Position numbers and translations under genes: made by a program. 64,000 bases of DNA from NCBI GenBank assembly GCA_016200135.1, contig JACQFI010000048.1:1-64000 (forward strand), read 5' to 3'. Below, piece by piece: positions 8,390-16,997 of this stretch (positions within the stretch are counted from its first letter, which is position 1; every line of letters starts with the position of its first letter). Source of the stretch: Planctomycetota bacterium. GTDB taxonomy: Bacteria; Planctomycetota; SZUA-567; H5-PLA8. A model generated the notes under the pieces. That model was given only the letters and a program-made list of their open reading frames with translations, did not search any database and was not told where the DNA came from.

Positions 8390-10309
8390 ATGAGCGAGAC
8401 CATTCAACCTCAGCGCGCGCCCGTAAAGCCGCGCACCTACATCCCCGAACTCAAGGGCTGCGTCTCGATTGAGGACGAAGTCCTGTCGCTCGTGCGGCAG
8501 GGACGGACGGGCCTTGTTGCCATCACAGGACCTGCAGGCAGCGGCAAGACTACGGCCTTGCGGCATCTTGCATACGTGCTGCAAGACGAAGCGGGCATTT
8601 ACTTCGACTCCCTTTCCGACCACGACGAACTGCTCCATCGGGCGGCTTCGGAACTCGTAGTTTATGGCAACCAAAGCCCATATCCAAGAATTCATATGGC
8701 TAAATTTACGCTCGCGCCGTGGTCCAGCGACGACTTCATCGAGTACCTCCTCGCCGAGCATCGCAGCCAATGCACGTCGGTGATGAAGCGCGTGGCGCTG
8801 CTCGAAGACCCCGGAGCGCTGCACGGTCTCCCGCTGCTCTGGCGCGTGGTGCTCGACGAGATGGCCACGGACGAGAATATATTTGACGCGGGATTTGCTT
8901 TGCGAAGGCAAATTACTCGCGAACTCCCGCCAGACGACTTCGAGACTGCGAGGCTGTCCAGCCTCGCAGAATTGGTGCTTGATGATATGTACCTTGCAAG
9001 CACGCGGCTTCACGAGCGCGACAAGGCCGTACAATTTCTGGCGAAGGCATCCCGCAAGGTAATCGAGCACACGAAAAACTTCACGTGCTCTCTGCTCGCG
9101 CATGAGTTCGTTCGGCTGACATTGGCCGCGGAGTATCTGTCGGAATGCCTGCAACAAAAACGTCCCGAGCCCTTCCTTGCGTTCCAGTTGCCATACGAGC
9201 TAGTTTCAGCCGTTGCGCGAATTCTGGAGAACGACCGCGAAGCGCACATGCAACTTACCGGCATCGCATCGCTCCAAGATAGCCCTCTTAGTGCCATGGC
9301 TGCCAGTATCCTTCACGCGGCAGGTATGGGCTTGCAGCCCAATGCAGAAAAGCCGGCGAGGCTCAACGGGGCCTACCTGCCAGGCGTCAAATGGCCTGGA
9401 GCGCAATGCTCTGAAATTCAACTGCGCTATGCCCTTCTGAACGAAGCGGATTTGCATGAAGCACGCTTGAACAAGGCCAAGATGACCGGGGCTTCTTTGG
9501 AGCGCGCGAATCTTGTCGAGGCGTCCCTTGAAAATGCTGTATTTAATAAATCCGACCTGACTAACGCCGACCTCTCTTTTTCAAAGGCTACATTTGCAAA
9601 CTTTGTTCAATCCGACCTCAAAGGCGCCAAGTTTCGACATGCAAACCTGAATCAAGCTAACTTCCTAAATGCCGATCTTCGAGGAGCGTCTTTTGAACAT
9701 GCCGATCTGTCGCGGGCGCTCCTTAATAGGGCCAAACTCCAAGGCGCTGATTTCTCCCATGCAAATCTTCAAATGGCCCAACTAGTCAGACAAATGCTGC
9801 GTGAAACAATTTTTCGGGGAACTCGATTCTCACAGGCGGACCTTTCCGAGTCGGATCTTGAAGGAATGTCTCTACCGGGTGTCGACTTCGAGGGCGCGAA
9901 GCTTATCGGAGCACGCCTTACGGCCACTCTGATACCGCATGCGAATTTCCGCAATGCGGACCTGCGCAATACCGGCTTGGCGCATGTCTCGTGGGAACGC
10001 GCCGATTTGCGCGGAGTCAACCTAACCGGGGCGACCTTCCACATGGGCAATTCGCGCAGCGGGCTTGTCTTCAGCCCCATCGCGATGGAAGGCAGCAAGA
10101 CGGGATTCTATACCGACGAGTTTACCGAGCAGGGCTTCAAAGCGCCGGAGCAGATCCGCAAGGCCAACCTGCGCTGCGCGGACCTACGTGGCGCGAAATT
10201 CGAAGGCGTGGACTTCTACCTGGTCGACCTGCGCGACGCGCTGCTGGACGAAGAACAACGAACGTATTTGCGCGGCTGCGGAGCCATCCTCGAACATCGC
10301 GTAGCCTGA
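8390..10309 (+). CDS. P-loop NTPase fused to pentapeptide repeats
   Basis: A 639-residue protein with two parts. Residues about 20-320 look like an AAA/STAND-type NTPase: Walker A GPAGSGKT at 47-54, a Walker B-like segment with acidic residues near 75-80 (GIYFDSLSDHDELL), and a helical remainder. Residues about 324-620 are pentapeptide repeats of the A(D/N)Lxx type (for example ANLVEASLENAVF and ADLRGASFEHADL), which form a right-handed quadrilateral beta helix. There is no signal peptide. The fusion suggests a nucleotide-dependent switch presenting a rod-like domain, as in signalling or defence NTPases, but no partner gene is adjacent. An upstream in-frame ATG at 8312 is possible; 8390 was chosen because the longer N-terminus is not conserved-looking. 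Base composition falls between 9540 and 9800. Confidence 0.85.
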   Translation: MSETIQPQRAPVKPRTYIPELKGCVSIEDEVLSLVRQGRTGLVAITGPAGSGKTTALRHLAYVLQDEAGIYFDSLSDHDELLHRAASELVVYGNQSPYPRIHMAKFTLAPWSSDDFIEYLLAEHRSQCTSVMKRVALLEDPGALHGLPLLWRVVLDEMATDENIFDAGFALRRQITRELPPDDFETARLSSLAELVLDDMYLASTRLHERDKAVQFLAKASRKVIEHTKNFTCSLLAHEFVRLTLAAEYLSECLQQKRPEPFLAFQLPYELVSAVARILENDREAHMQLTGIASLQDSPLSAMAASILHAAGMGLQPNAEKPARLNGAYLPGVKWPGAQCSEIQLRYALLNEADLHEARLNKAKMTGASLERANLVEASLENAVFNKSDLTNADLSFSKATFANFVQSDLKGAKFRHANLNQANFLNADLRGASFEHADLSRALLNRAKLQGADFSHANLQMAQLVRQMLRETIFRGTRFSQADLSESDLEGMSLPGVDFEGAKLIGARLTATLIPHANFRNADLRNTGLAHVSWERADLRGVNLTGATFHMGNSRSGLVFSPIAMEGSKTGFYTDEFTEQGFKAPEQIRKANLRCADLRGAKFEGVDFYLVDLRDALLDEEQRTYLRGCGAILEHRVA

Positions 10310-10406
10310 TTCCTGCTCCCGCTTCTTAACGGCTTCCCGTGCGGCGCCACGCGTCCCTCGGCATCTCATCGTGAATCCTGGGGCCCGTTCGCGTAGGATG
10401 CGCGGC

Positions 10407-11144
10407 ATGCGAGCCCTTGCCGCGCCGTTCTTCTGGTTGCTGCTATCGGCCATTGTGTTGCTGGCCATCGGCGGGCCGCGCGTGTTCTCACCCGAACCGG
10501 TCGCCGCGCCGGCCCAAAAGGCCCCGAAGGCGGCGCCAGCGGCCATGGACCTGCGCGCGTTTCTCGAGCGCGGTCCCGCTTGCTTTACGTGGAACGAGAT
10601 GGCCGGCGAGACACCGGTCGAGCATTACGGCGGACTGATCTTCGTGCTGCGCGGCGAGAAGATCTACAGCAGCGCCTGGTATTCAAAAGCAAAGTACGCG
10701 CGGGCGTGGCCGCTGGTCTCCGGCATTGGAACGATCGACGGCGAGACGCTCTTCATCGCCTATCGCAACGCCATGGGCGATCCGAACCACGAGTTCTACC
10801 ATGCGGCGTGCCTGTTCACGTTCGACCCGGTCACGCACGCGTTCCACTGCGAGTACATGCAGAAGGCCGAGCCCAACGGCCCGCGCGTGCCGGGCATGGC
10901 GCGAGGCGCGTACGTCGAACATCCGGGGGCTGACTTCCAGATGTACCTCTCGGCCATCTTGATGAAAGCGGACTCACCGCCGGTGGTCGCGGCCGAGCAC
11001 CCCTGCCCGGTGCTCAGCCATAATCAAGGCAAGCCCGAACATGCGCTGATCTACGAGGAAAAGGAGTACCGCTTCTGCTGCAAAGCCTGCATGGAAGTCT
11101 TTCAAACGCGACCGGAGGTTTTTGCGCGCCGAGATGAAAAGTAG
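10407..11144 (+). CDS. Exported YHS-like domain protein
   Basis: A 245-residue protein with an N-terminal hydrophobic segment (ALAAPFFWLLLSAIVLLAIGG) acting as signal or anchor. The middle part (about 45-190) is unrecognised. The C-terminal 45 residues fit the YHS/TRASH-like metal-binding domain: EHPCPVLS, then EEKEYRFCCKACMEVFQ, with a cysteine in the first part and CCxxC in the second. Such domains bind heavy metals, often copper. The ATG at 10407 has TAGG nine bases upstream; the ATG at 10398 abuts that site and is less likely. The gene ends 9 bp from the convergent heparinase-like gene. Confidence 0.75.
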   Translation: MRALAAPFFWLLLSAIVLLAIGGPRVFSPEPVAAPAQKAPKAAPAAMDLRAFLERGPACFTWNEMAGETPVEHYGGLIFVLRGEKIYSSAWYSKAKYARAWPLVSGIGTIDGETLFIAYRNAMGDPNHEFYHAACLFTFDPVTHAFHCEYMQKAEPNGPRVPGMARGAYVEHPGADFQMYLSAILMKADSPPVVAAEHPCPVLSHNQGKPEHALIYEEKEYRFCCKACMEVFQTRPEVFARRDEK

Positions 11145-11153
11145 CCGCACGCG

Positions 11154-13106
11154 CTACTGCTCGGGCGGCGCTGCTTCTTCGAGCGAGAACCGGATCTGCG
11201 CCGGCGCGCCTGGCCCCGCCTTGATCTTGAGCACTGGCAGCGAAGCCTCCGCCGACAGCGGCGCCGGGCCTTCCTCAGAGGAACTCGCGGCGAACACCGT
11301 CGCGAAGCGCCAGGACTTCACGCGCGGGCTAGCGAGCCGAAGCTCCCACTGGAACTGGCCCTTGTCGCTCAAGTCCGGCAGATCCTGGCGGCGTGCCGCG
11401 CTCGACACGTTTCCAGCCTGCCCGGCAATTGGAACCGAGAGAATGCTCAGGGCCGCTTTGCCTTGCGTGAATCCCAACGCGCCGCCCTTAAGCGCCTGGA
11501 ACTCCGACGGCGTATGCCAGAGTTGCGTGAAGACGCGCGGCTCCTTGGCGGCCAGATCGTCGAGGACCACCAGCAGACCGGGGCGCAGATAATAGACGTG
11601 GCGGCGGAAGCGTTCGAGGCCCGCCTCGGCGACGTAAATCTTCGCCGCCTCCCCCACCCACGCGGCACTCGTGCCGTCGTCGCGGAACGAGAGCACCTCC
11701 GCGGTGCCGCCGAAATGGAGCACGCGGTTCACGTTGAACCATTTGGTGCCTTCGCCGAGCTGGCCGTGACCGTCCACCAGAATCGTGTTGTGGTGCTCGG
11801 TGCGCTTGAAGCCCTCGTAGCCCGGATCGGCGAGCAGGACTTCGCCGCGCGCATAGAGCTGAAGCGAGGCCGTGTCGGCATGGCAGTGCGCGCCGCCCAG
11901 GTCGCCGCTGCCGACGCGCATCGCCCGGTGGCCCTGATACGGTCCGCAGAGGAACGAGACGACCGTCGCATCCTCTTTCCAGGAAGAACGGGCGCAGACC
12001 AGGTCGAGGTCTTCGAAATGGCGCGCGGTGGGCTCGGGATCAAGCGGGGCTTCGGGCACGGCCGGATCGTAATAGAGGAGATCGAGAAAGAGCAGATTGC
12101 GCGAGTGGCCGACCTTGCGCCGCCAGAAACGCAATGCCTGCGCCTGCGCGATGGGATCTTTAAAGCGCGTCGCCAGCGCGAAGAGGCTGTGCGCGGGTCC
12201 GTGCCAATCGAAGTGCGCGGGCGTGTCGCCCCAGCGCAGCGCGTTATGCATCGGACGCGGATCCGGCAGCGTATTGTGCAGGAACCACTGCGCCGCTTTG
12301 GCGTCGGAGACGTTGTAGAGGTCCTCGCCATAGCAGCGCCGCGCGGACTCGTAGTACATCAGGCGGCGTTCGATGCCGTACGCGCCGTAGCTGGGGCCTT
12401 CCAGGTTCGTGCCGTCGGGCGGCTGGAGCCACGCGATGGTGCGGTAGATGCGTTGCGCCCACTGGGCCCATTCGGCGGCTTGCGGGATCTCGTCGTGAAA
12501 GGCCATGCCCGCGAGGCCGATGCCGGTCCACGCAACCTGGCAGTGGTTCTGGAGCAGAATCGAGGACCAGTAGCAGACCGGCGCGGCGGTGAGCGAGAAG
12601 AAACCGGTGCCGAAGGTGCGGGTGAACGCGACGATCTCGCGGCGCTCGGCGTCGGACCATTCCGCATGCAGCAGGTCGTAACTCCAGGCGAGCGTCGCCA
12701 GGGCGTGGGCAACGGAGAGATCGTGCGACGCGTCGTCCGCGTTGGCGCGCGCGAGCGCCAGGGTCGAATGCTTGGCGAATGCGAGCGCCTGCTTGTCGCC
12801 GGTAAGCACATACAGCAGCGCCGCGGGGCCCTGCCACGAAGAGTAATCGCGATTGTTGACGAGGCCGCCGGGCGCGGGCAGATGGTCTTCGGCGCGGCCC
12901 TTCTCCACGCGTTCGCGCAGCCGCACGAGCATCTCGGCTTCGGCCGGATCTTTGAGCCGTTTCTTGAGCGCGGCCAGTTCCTCGGGCGTGGTCAGTACGC
13001 GAGGCCGGCGCTTCGCGGCGGGCGTCCAGGTGATGGGCCGTGCGGGATCGGGGGGCACGGCCGGATGAGGATCGTTCCGTTCAATCACTGGACGCGTGGC
13101 TGGCAT
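11154..13106 (-). CDS. Heparinase II/III-like polysaccharide lyase family protein
   Basis: A 650-residue protein with the two-part layout of heparinase II/III-type enzymes: a helical alpha/alpha-toroid region (about 40-350, with NHCQVAWTGIGLAGM and DGTNLEGPSYGAYG) and a beta-sandwich region (about 370-640, with GDLGGAHCHADTASLQLYARGE and EHHNTILVDGHGQ), where the conserved His and Tyr residues of the family sit. These enzymes cleave uronic-acid-containing polysaccharides by beta-elimination. No signal peptide is evident from the ATG at 13106, which has GGAG ten bases upstream, so the protein may act on imported oligosaccharides. It is the last gene of a five-gene operon, 19 bp after the phosphoesterase. 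Confidence 0.85.
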   Translation of the reverse strand: MPATRPVIERNDPHPAVPPDPARPITWTPAAKRRPRVLTTPEELAALKKRLKDPAEAEMLVRLRERVEKGRAEDHLPAPGGLVNNRDYSSWQGPAALLYVLTGDKQALAFAKHSTLALARANADDASHDLSVAHALATLAWSYDLLHAEWSDAERREIVAFTRTFGTGFFSLTAAPVCYWSSILLQNHCQVAWTGIGLAGMAFHDEIPQAAEWAQWAQRIYRTIAWLQPPDGTNLEGPSYGAYGIERRLMYYESARRCYGEDLYNVSDAKAAQWFLHNTLPDPRPMHNALRWGDTPAHFDWHGPAHSLFALATRFKDPIAQAQALRFWRRKVGHSRNLLFLDLLYYDPAVPEAPLDPEPTARHFEDLDLVCARSSWKEDATVVSFLCGPYQGHRAMRVGSGDLGGAHCHADTASLQLYARGEVLLADPGYEGFKRTEHHNTILVDGHGQLGEGTKWFNVNRVLHFGGTAEVLSFRDDGTSAAWVGEAAKIYVAEAGLERFRRHVYYLRPGLLVVLDDLAAKEPRVFTQLWHTPSEFQALKGGALGFTQGKAALSILSVPIAGQAGNVSSAARRQDLPDLSDKGQFQWELRLASPRVKSWRFATVFAASSSEEGPAPLSAEASLPVLKIKAGPGAPAQIRFSLEEAAPPEQ

Positions 13107-13125
13107 ACACTTGGCGCTCCGGGGT

Positions 13126-14259
13126 TCACTTGAGTTTGACGACGGCCTCGTCAATTACCGTCCCATCGTTCTGAATCAGCCGTAGGGTTGCTTCGTTGCC
13201 TTTCACCAGGACGTAGGCCAATTGTGCCGTGCCGTTGGTGAGCTGGAAGGCGGACCATTCGCTCTTGCCGTTGAAGGTTTTCTGAATTCCGCCGAAGGTG
13301 ACGTTCATGGTGCCGAGAGGATCGAGCTTGCCTTCGCCGTCGATGAAGCTGGTGCGCTGGTAGAGGTGGTCGTGGCCGTTCAAGGCGAATTTTACGTTCT
13401 GCTTTTTGAAGATCGGCCAGAGCTGCTGCCGGCGCAGCACGCCTTCGGCGATCTTCTTTCCACCTTCCTCGAACTCCTGGTGTCCGTGCGGCCCGTCGGA
13501 GAAGAAGATGTGATGGCAGGCGTAGAACTTCCACGGGCACTTGGTGTCGGTATAGGCTTTTTCGATGGCCTGCAGTTCCTCTTTTGAATACGGCTTCGAG
13601 TAACCGGGCACATCCTCCGCGCGGAGCATGACCGGCCCCCACTCCAAGCTGTAATCCAGGCTCGGGTCCGGGAAATCCAGGTACTTCTGAATCTGTTCTT
13701 TGTCGCGCGTGTACTTGGGGTCGTTGTCGTGGTTGCCTCGCGCGAGCATGACCGGCACGCGCCCGACCCAATCCACGCTCTTTCCCCACAGGCGCCGGTT
13801 CGTGAGGTGGTCCCCGAGATCCACGAAGAAATCGACCTGCTTCTTGAGCTGCTCTTCGAGCTTTTTAATGCCTTCATCGGAAGGCATCGTGTAGTCGCCC
13901 CCGAAGAGAAACAGCACCTCCGCCGCGGAATCGGAAGGCGACGCTCGGAATTTTGATTCAAATCCTGCGACATTATAGGGGTATTCGACGCTGGCCTTCA
14001 GGTCCGTAATTCGGAATTTATGGATGAACACCTTGGGTCCCAGTTCTTTAGAGTCCGTGGATTCGATCTTCCACGGGCTGGCCTTCTTCCCATCCCCATA
14101 CGTTAATTGCATCTCTTTCTCTTCGCCGTCCATCACGACGCTAATCGTAAGCGCGTCGTGCGAGACGTTGGTAATGATCGGGGGACATTGGCGCTCCGCC
14201 GTGCTCGCCCCCACGCGCCAAACAAAGATCAGAAGAAGGATCGGACTGAGTCTGCGCAT
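13126..14259 (-). CDS. Exported metallophosphoesterase (purple acid phosphatase-like)
   Basis: A 377-residue secreted phosphoesterase. After a signal peptide (LSPILLLIFVWRVGASTA) comes an N-terminal fibronectin-type-III-like beta domain (about 25-110), then the calcineurin-like dinuclear metal centre: FGGDYT, VDLGDHL, ARGNHDN, ACHHIFFS and LNGHDHLYQR in the canonical order. Substrate unknown; the domain order matches PAP-like phosphatases. GAGGAGAAGAA directly precedes the ATG. It sits between the DUF4091 gene (26 bp) and the heparinase-like gene (19 bp), so it belongs to a putative polysaccharide-use operon and could remove phosphate from the substrate. Confidence 0.9.
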   Translation of the reverse strand: MRRLSPILLLIFVWRVGASTAERQCPPIITNVSHDALTISVVMDGEEKEMQLTYGDGKKASPWKIESTDSKELGPKVFIHKFRITDLKASVEYPYNVAGFESKFRASPSDSAAEVLFLFGGDYTMPSDEGIKKLEEQLKKQVDFFVDLGDHLTNRRLWGKSVDWVGRVPVMLARGNHDNDPKYTRDKEQIQKYLDFPDPSLDYSLEWGPVMLRAEDVPGYSKPYSKEELQAIEKAYTDTKCPWKFYACHHIFFSDGPHGHQEFEEGGKKIAEGVLRRQQLWPIFKKQNVKFALNGHDHLYQRTSFIDGEGKLDPLGTMNVTFGGIQKTFNGKSEWSAFQLTNGTAQLAYVLVKGNEATLRLIQNDGTVIDEAVVKLK

Positions 14260-14285
14260 TTCTTCTCCTCATAGGCCCCTAAACA

Positions 14286-16256
14286 TCAATAACCAGTAAT
14301 CTGATCGACGAACCCTTCGCCTTGGCCTTCCAGGCGCCCCGAACGCTTGCGGCCGTTGAGCAGATCCTTGCCGAGGATGATGCCGGCCAATTCGAGCCGC
14401 GCGAGTTCCCAGTCCCCCGGATTGTTGTTGGGATACGGGAACTCGACGGCCTTGTACGCATTGTTCGGATCGGTCTTGTACGGAACCATCTCCGCGAGCA
14501 ATGCCTTCACCTTGTCCGCGTCCTTGGCCTTGGCGAGCTTGAGGTACTCGGCGTCGTAGCTGCCGCGGCGGAAAAGCTTCATGCGCAGGCTCGCAAGAGG
14601 TTCGGCAAAGCCCAGGTCCTTGCCGCTGTAGCAGACGCTATCGCCGCCGCTCTGATCTTTGCCTCCCGCGATCGGGTCCATGCCCACTTTCCAGGCACAG
14701 AATCCGGTCAGGCCCATGTCGAACCAGGTCCAGTAACTCGAACGCACCACCGCCGCGTTGCCGGAGATCTGTCCGCCGCCGCCATAGATGAAGGCCTCCT
14801 TGGTCGGGCCCTTGGCGAGAAGCTTAGGAATACGGTGCCGGTTGCCGTACGCGTGCACGGCGCCCAGATACCAGTCGTCGATCCACGGTTCGAGCATGCC
14901 CTCGCCGTCGTCCGGTTCCCACTCCTTGGGCTTGAAGCACTGGCACTTGGGATCGCGGCAGTTCCAGTGGCCGATATCGATGCGGTAGCGGAACTTCACG
15001 CCCTTGTCGTTGTCGCGCATGTTCTCGTCGGTGAGCTTGGCAAACCACTGGAGCACGGCGAAACCGAACTTGTTGTAGGGTTCGTCGAGCCGCCACGGGC
15101 TGTTGGCGTTCTCCTGGTTCGAGTGGTTCAGGAAGACCTGGAAGCCGGTCTTCTTCCAGCCCTTCTCCGCGAAGTGCTCGACATACTGCTTCGCCACGGT
15201 CTTGAAGGTCTCTTCGTATTCGGGCACGAGCGAGGCTTTGTAGTCCTTGGGGTTCTTGCGGAAGTTGATGCGTTTGTCGGCCATCTTCTCGTCGTGCGAG
15301 TATCCGTACGGCCAATGGAGATTGAACGGGAGGTAAAAGAAAGGCGGCGGCTGCTTGTCGTCGAAGATCTCGCCCGAAAGCACCGCGCCAAAGCGATCGT
15401 CCCAGTTCTTCCAATCGCATTTCGTATCTTTCCCGTCGCCGTGCAGGGCCGGGGTGTAGTACGGCGCGCCGCGTTGCGAATGGCAGGGCATGATGTTCAG
15501 GTACATGCGGTGCTGGTTGAAGAGCCGGTAGCATTCGTGCTCCGCCTCGATGGTCTCCTTGGGCGTGGGCGCGTACGGATTCTTCTGATCCTTCACGCCC
15601 ATGTCGGCGACGGGCGAACCGTACGCGTTCACGTCGAAGACGATGCTCGGCTGCGCGGGAATCTCGAAGTTCCAGACGGTCAGTTCGAGTTTGATCTCCG
15701 CCGCCGCGCCGCCGGAGACCTTCACGCTTCCCGTGTAATGCCCCGGCTTGGCGCTAGAGGGGATGGCGACCTCGACCAGCGCGAGGCCCACCTTTTGATC
15801 GGACGGGGCCAGCAGGCCTTTTGCCGCGTACGGCACGTCAAAGCTCCCGCCGAGTTTGCTCAGCGGGACGCACACGTCGGCGAAGACGCCGTTGCCGTCG
15901 TTCTTGCCGGTCTGGACGAAGCCGATCAGGTAGACACTCGCGCGCGCCGCCGGTATGGGCTCGCCGCTCTCGGCCTTCAGGTCGCTAACGGATACGGCGA
16001 CCGCCTTGGCGGGGCCGTCCACGATGACTTGGAATGCGACGGTCTCGTTCTTTGCGCCGGCCAGGGATACGGAAGCCTTGGCCTTCGAGAAGATGGCGTT
16101 GGCCTCGGCGAGTTTTCCAGCGGGCTTGCCGCCGAACTCGATCACCGAGCCGTCGGGCTTGAATTTGTACGTGTCCGGCGCGCAGAAGACATCCGCGCCC
16201 AAGCCTGCGCGTACCAAACAGGCGGCCAGCAGAAGTGCGCTCAAACGGATGTGCAT
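14286..16256 (-). CDS. Exported DUF4091-family glycoside-hydrolase-like protein
   Basis: A 656-residue secreted protein with a signal peptide (SALLLAACLVRAGLG). An N-terminal beta domain of about 190 residues is followed by a (beta/alpha)8-like domain (about 215-550) and a terminal segment characteristic of DUF4091 (AVVRSSYWTWFDMGLTGFCA, MDPIAGGKDQ, LRMKLFRRGSYDAEYLKLA). This family is thought to be glycoside-hydrolase related; the substrate is not known. SD-like AAAGGAG lies before the ATG. It follows the DUF1961 gene by 33 bp in the leftward operon. Its complement carries a very long spurious open frame. Confidence 0.85.
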   Translation of the reverse strand: MHIRLSALLLAACLVRAGLGADVFCAPDTYKFKPDGSVIEFGGKPAGKLAEANAIFSKAKASVSLAGAKNETVAFQVIVDGPAKAVAVSVSDLKAESGEPIPAARASVYLIGFVQTGKNDGNGVFADVCVPLSKLGGSFDVPYAAKGLLAPSDQKVGLALVEVAIPSSAKPGHYTGSVKVSGGAAAEIKLELTVWNFEIPAQPSIVFDVNAYGSPVADMGVKDQKNPYAPTPKETIEAEHECYRLFNQHRMYLNIMPCHSQRGAPYYTPALHGDGKDTKCDWKNWDDRFGAVLSGEIFDDKQPPPFFYLPFNLHWPYGYSHDEKMADKRINFRKNPKDYKASLVPEYEETFKTVAKQYVEHFAEKGWKKTGFQVFLNHSNQENANSPWRLDEPYNKFGFAVLQWFAKLTDENMRDNDKGVKFRYRIDIGHWNCRDPKCQCFKPKEWEPDDGEGMLEPWIDDWYLGAVHAYGNRHRIPKLLAKGPTKEAFIYGGGGQISGNAAVVRSSYWTWFDMGLTGFCAWKVGMDPIAGGKDQSGGDSVCYSGKDLGFAEPLASLRMKLFRRGSYDAEYLKLAKAKDADKVKALLAEMVPYKTDPNNAYKAVEFPYPNNNPGDWELARLELAGIILGKDLLNGRKRSGRLEGQGEGFVDQITGY

Positions 16257-16289
16257 GACCCAAGCTCCTTTTTCGGTCGCGCGGAACGG

Positions 16290-16997
16290 CTAGAGCGCCG
16301 TGACGCGCAGGCTCGTGTAGAAATCGTCGGCGTATCCGCCGAAGTTGCGGAAGGCCATGCGCCCGCCGCGCAGCGGCTCGGGGTAATACTTGTACTGGCC
16401 CTCGTCGCGGACATCGTGAACGAGGGCGCCGTTCAGCCAGAAACGAAGGCGGTCATTCTCGCGCTCCAGCATGTAGGGATGCGGCGTGCCTTTGTCGGTT
16501 GGAACCAAAAGTTCCTTCTGCGAACTCAGCGTCGTCTCTTTTTCGATGCTCTCCGTGTACGGCCCGCCCCAGGTCATCTGGCCCCATTCCTGGGGCACGC
16601 GCCCGCCGATCTTGCGGAGCACCGAGGGCCGCCCGTAGACCGCGCGGTGGAAGCCGACCGTGTGGCAGACGATCTTGCCGTACGAGGCCAGATCGCAATA
16701 CCGGGCGTCGGGGCGCGCATCTTCAAAAAGATCGGAAAGGCCAAGGGGCCGGGCGTTGAAGATCAGCATCGTGTTGCCGTCGGCGGCCTCGCTGCGAAAG
16801 GTCCACTCGATCCGAAAGTTATCGGGCAGGTCGAGGTCTTTGAGCCAGACCGTGGTCGCGCGGCGGCCGGGGCCACAATGAAACGTGCGCAGATGCAGGT
16901 CGCCATCGCCGGCAATCAGCACTTCGCCGTTGCCTTCGAGTTTCCAATCGCTCGTCCGACGCACGGCGTCCCATTCGTAGAGAGGCTTCCCGCTCAC
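16290..16997 (-). CDS. DUF1961 family concanavalin-like protein
   Basis: A 235-residue cytoplasmic or non-classically exported protein resembling DUF1961, a concanavalin A-like/glucanase-fold family common beside carbohydrate genes. Typical elements are FRIEWTFRSEAADGNTMLIFNARP, RPDARYCDLASYG, a central HTVGFHRAVYGRPSVLRKIGG and LRFWLNGALVHDVRDEG. It starts at a GTG whose TGA overlap (GTGA) with the regulator stop indicates translational coupling. No signal peptide is seen. It could bind or cleave an oligosaccharide; activity is unproven. Confidence 0.8.
   Translation of the reverse strand: MSGKPLYEWDAVRRTSDWKLEGNGEVLIAGDGDLHLRTFHCGPGRRATTVWLKDLDLPDNFRIEWTFRSEAADGNTMLIFNARPLGLSDLFEDARPDARYCDLASYGKIVCHTVGFHRAVYGRPSVLRKIGGRVPQEWGQMTWGGPYTESIEKETTLSSQKELLVPTDKGTPHPYMLERENDRLRFWLNGALVHDVRDEGQYKYYPEPLRGGRMAFRNFGGYADDFYTSLRVTAL

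Noticed and set aside
11463..13133. 556-codon plus-strand frame
   Set aside because: Antisense to the heparinase-like gene, rich in arginine and valine and without motifs.
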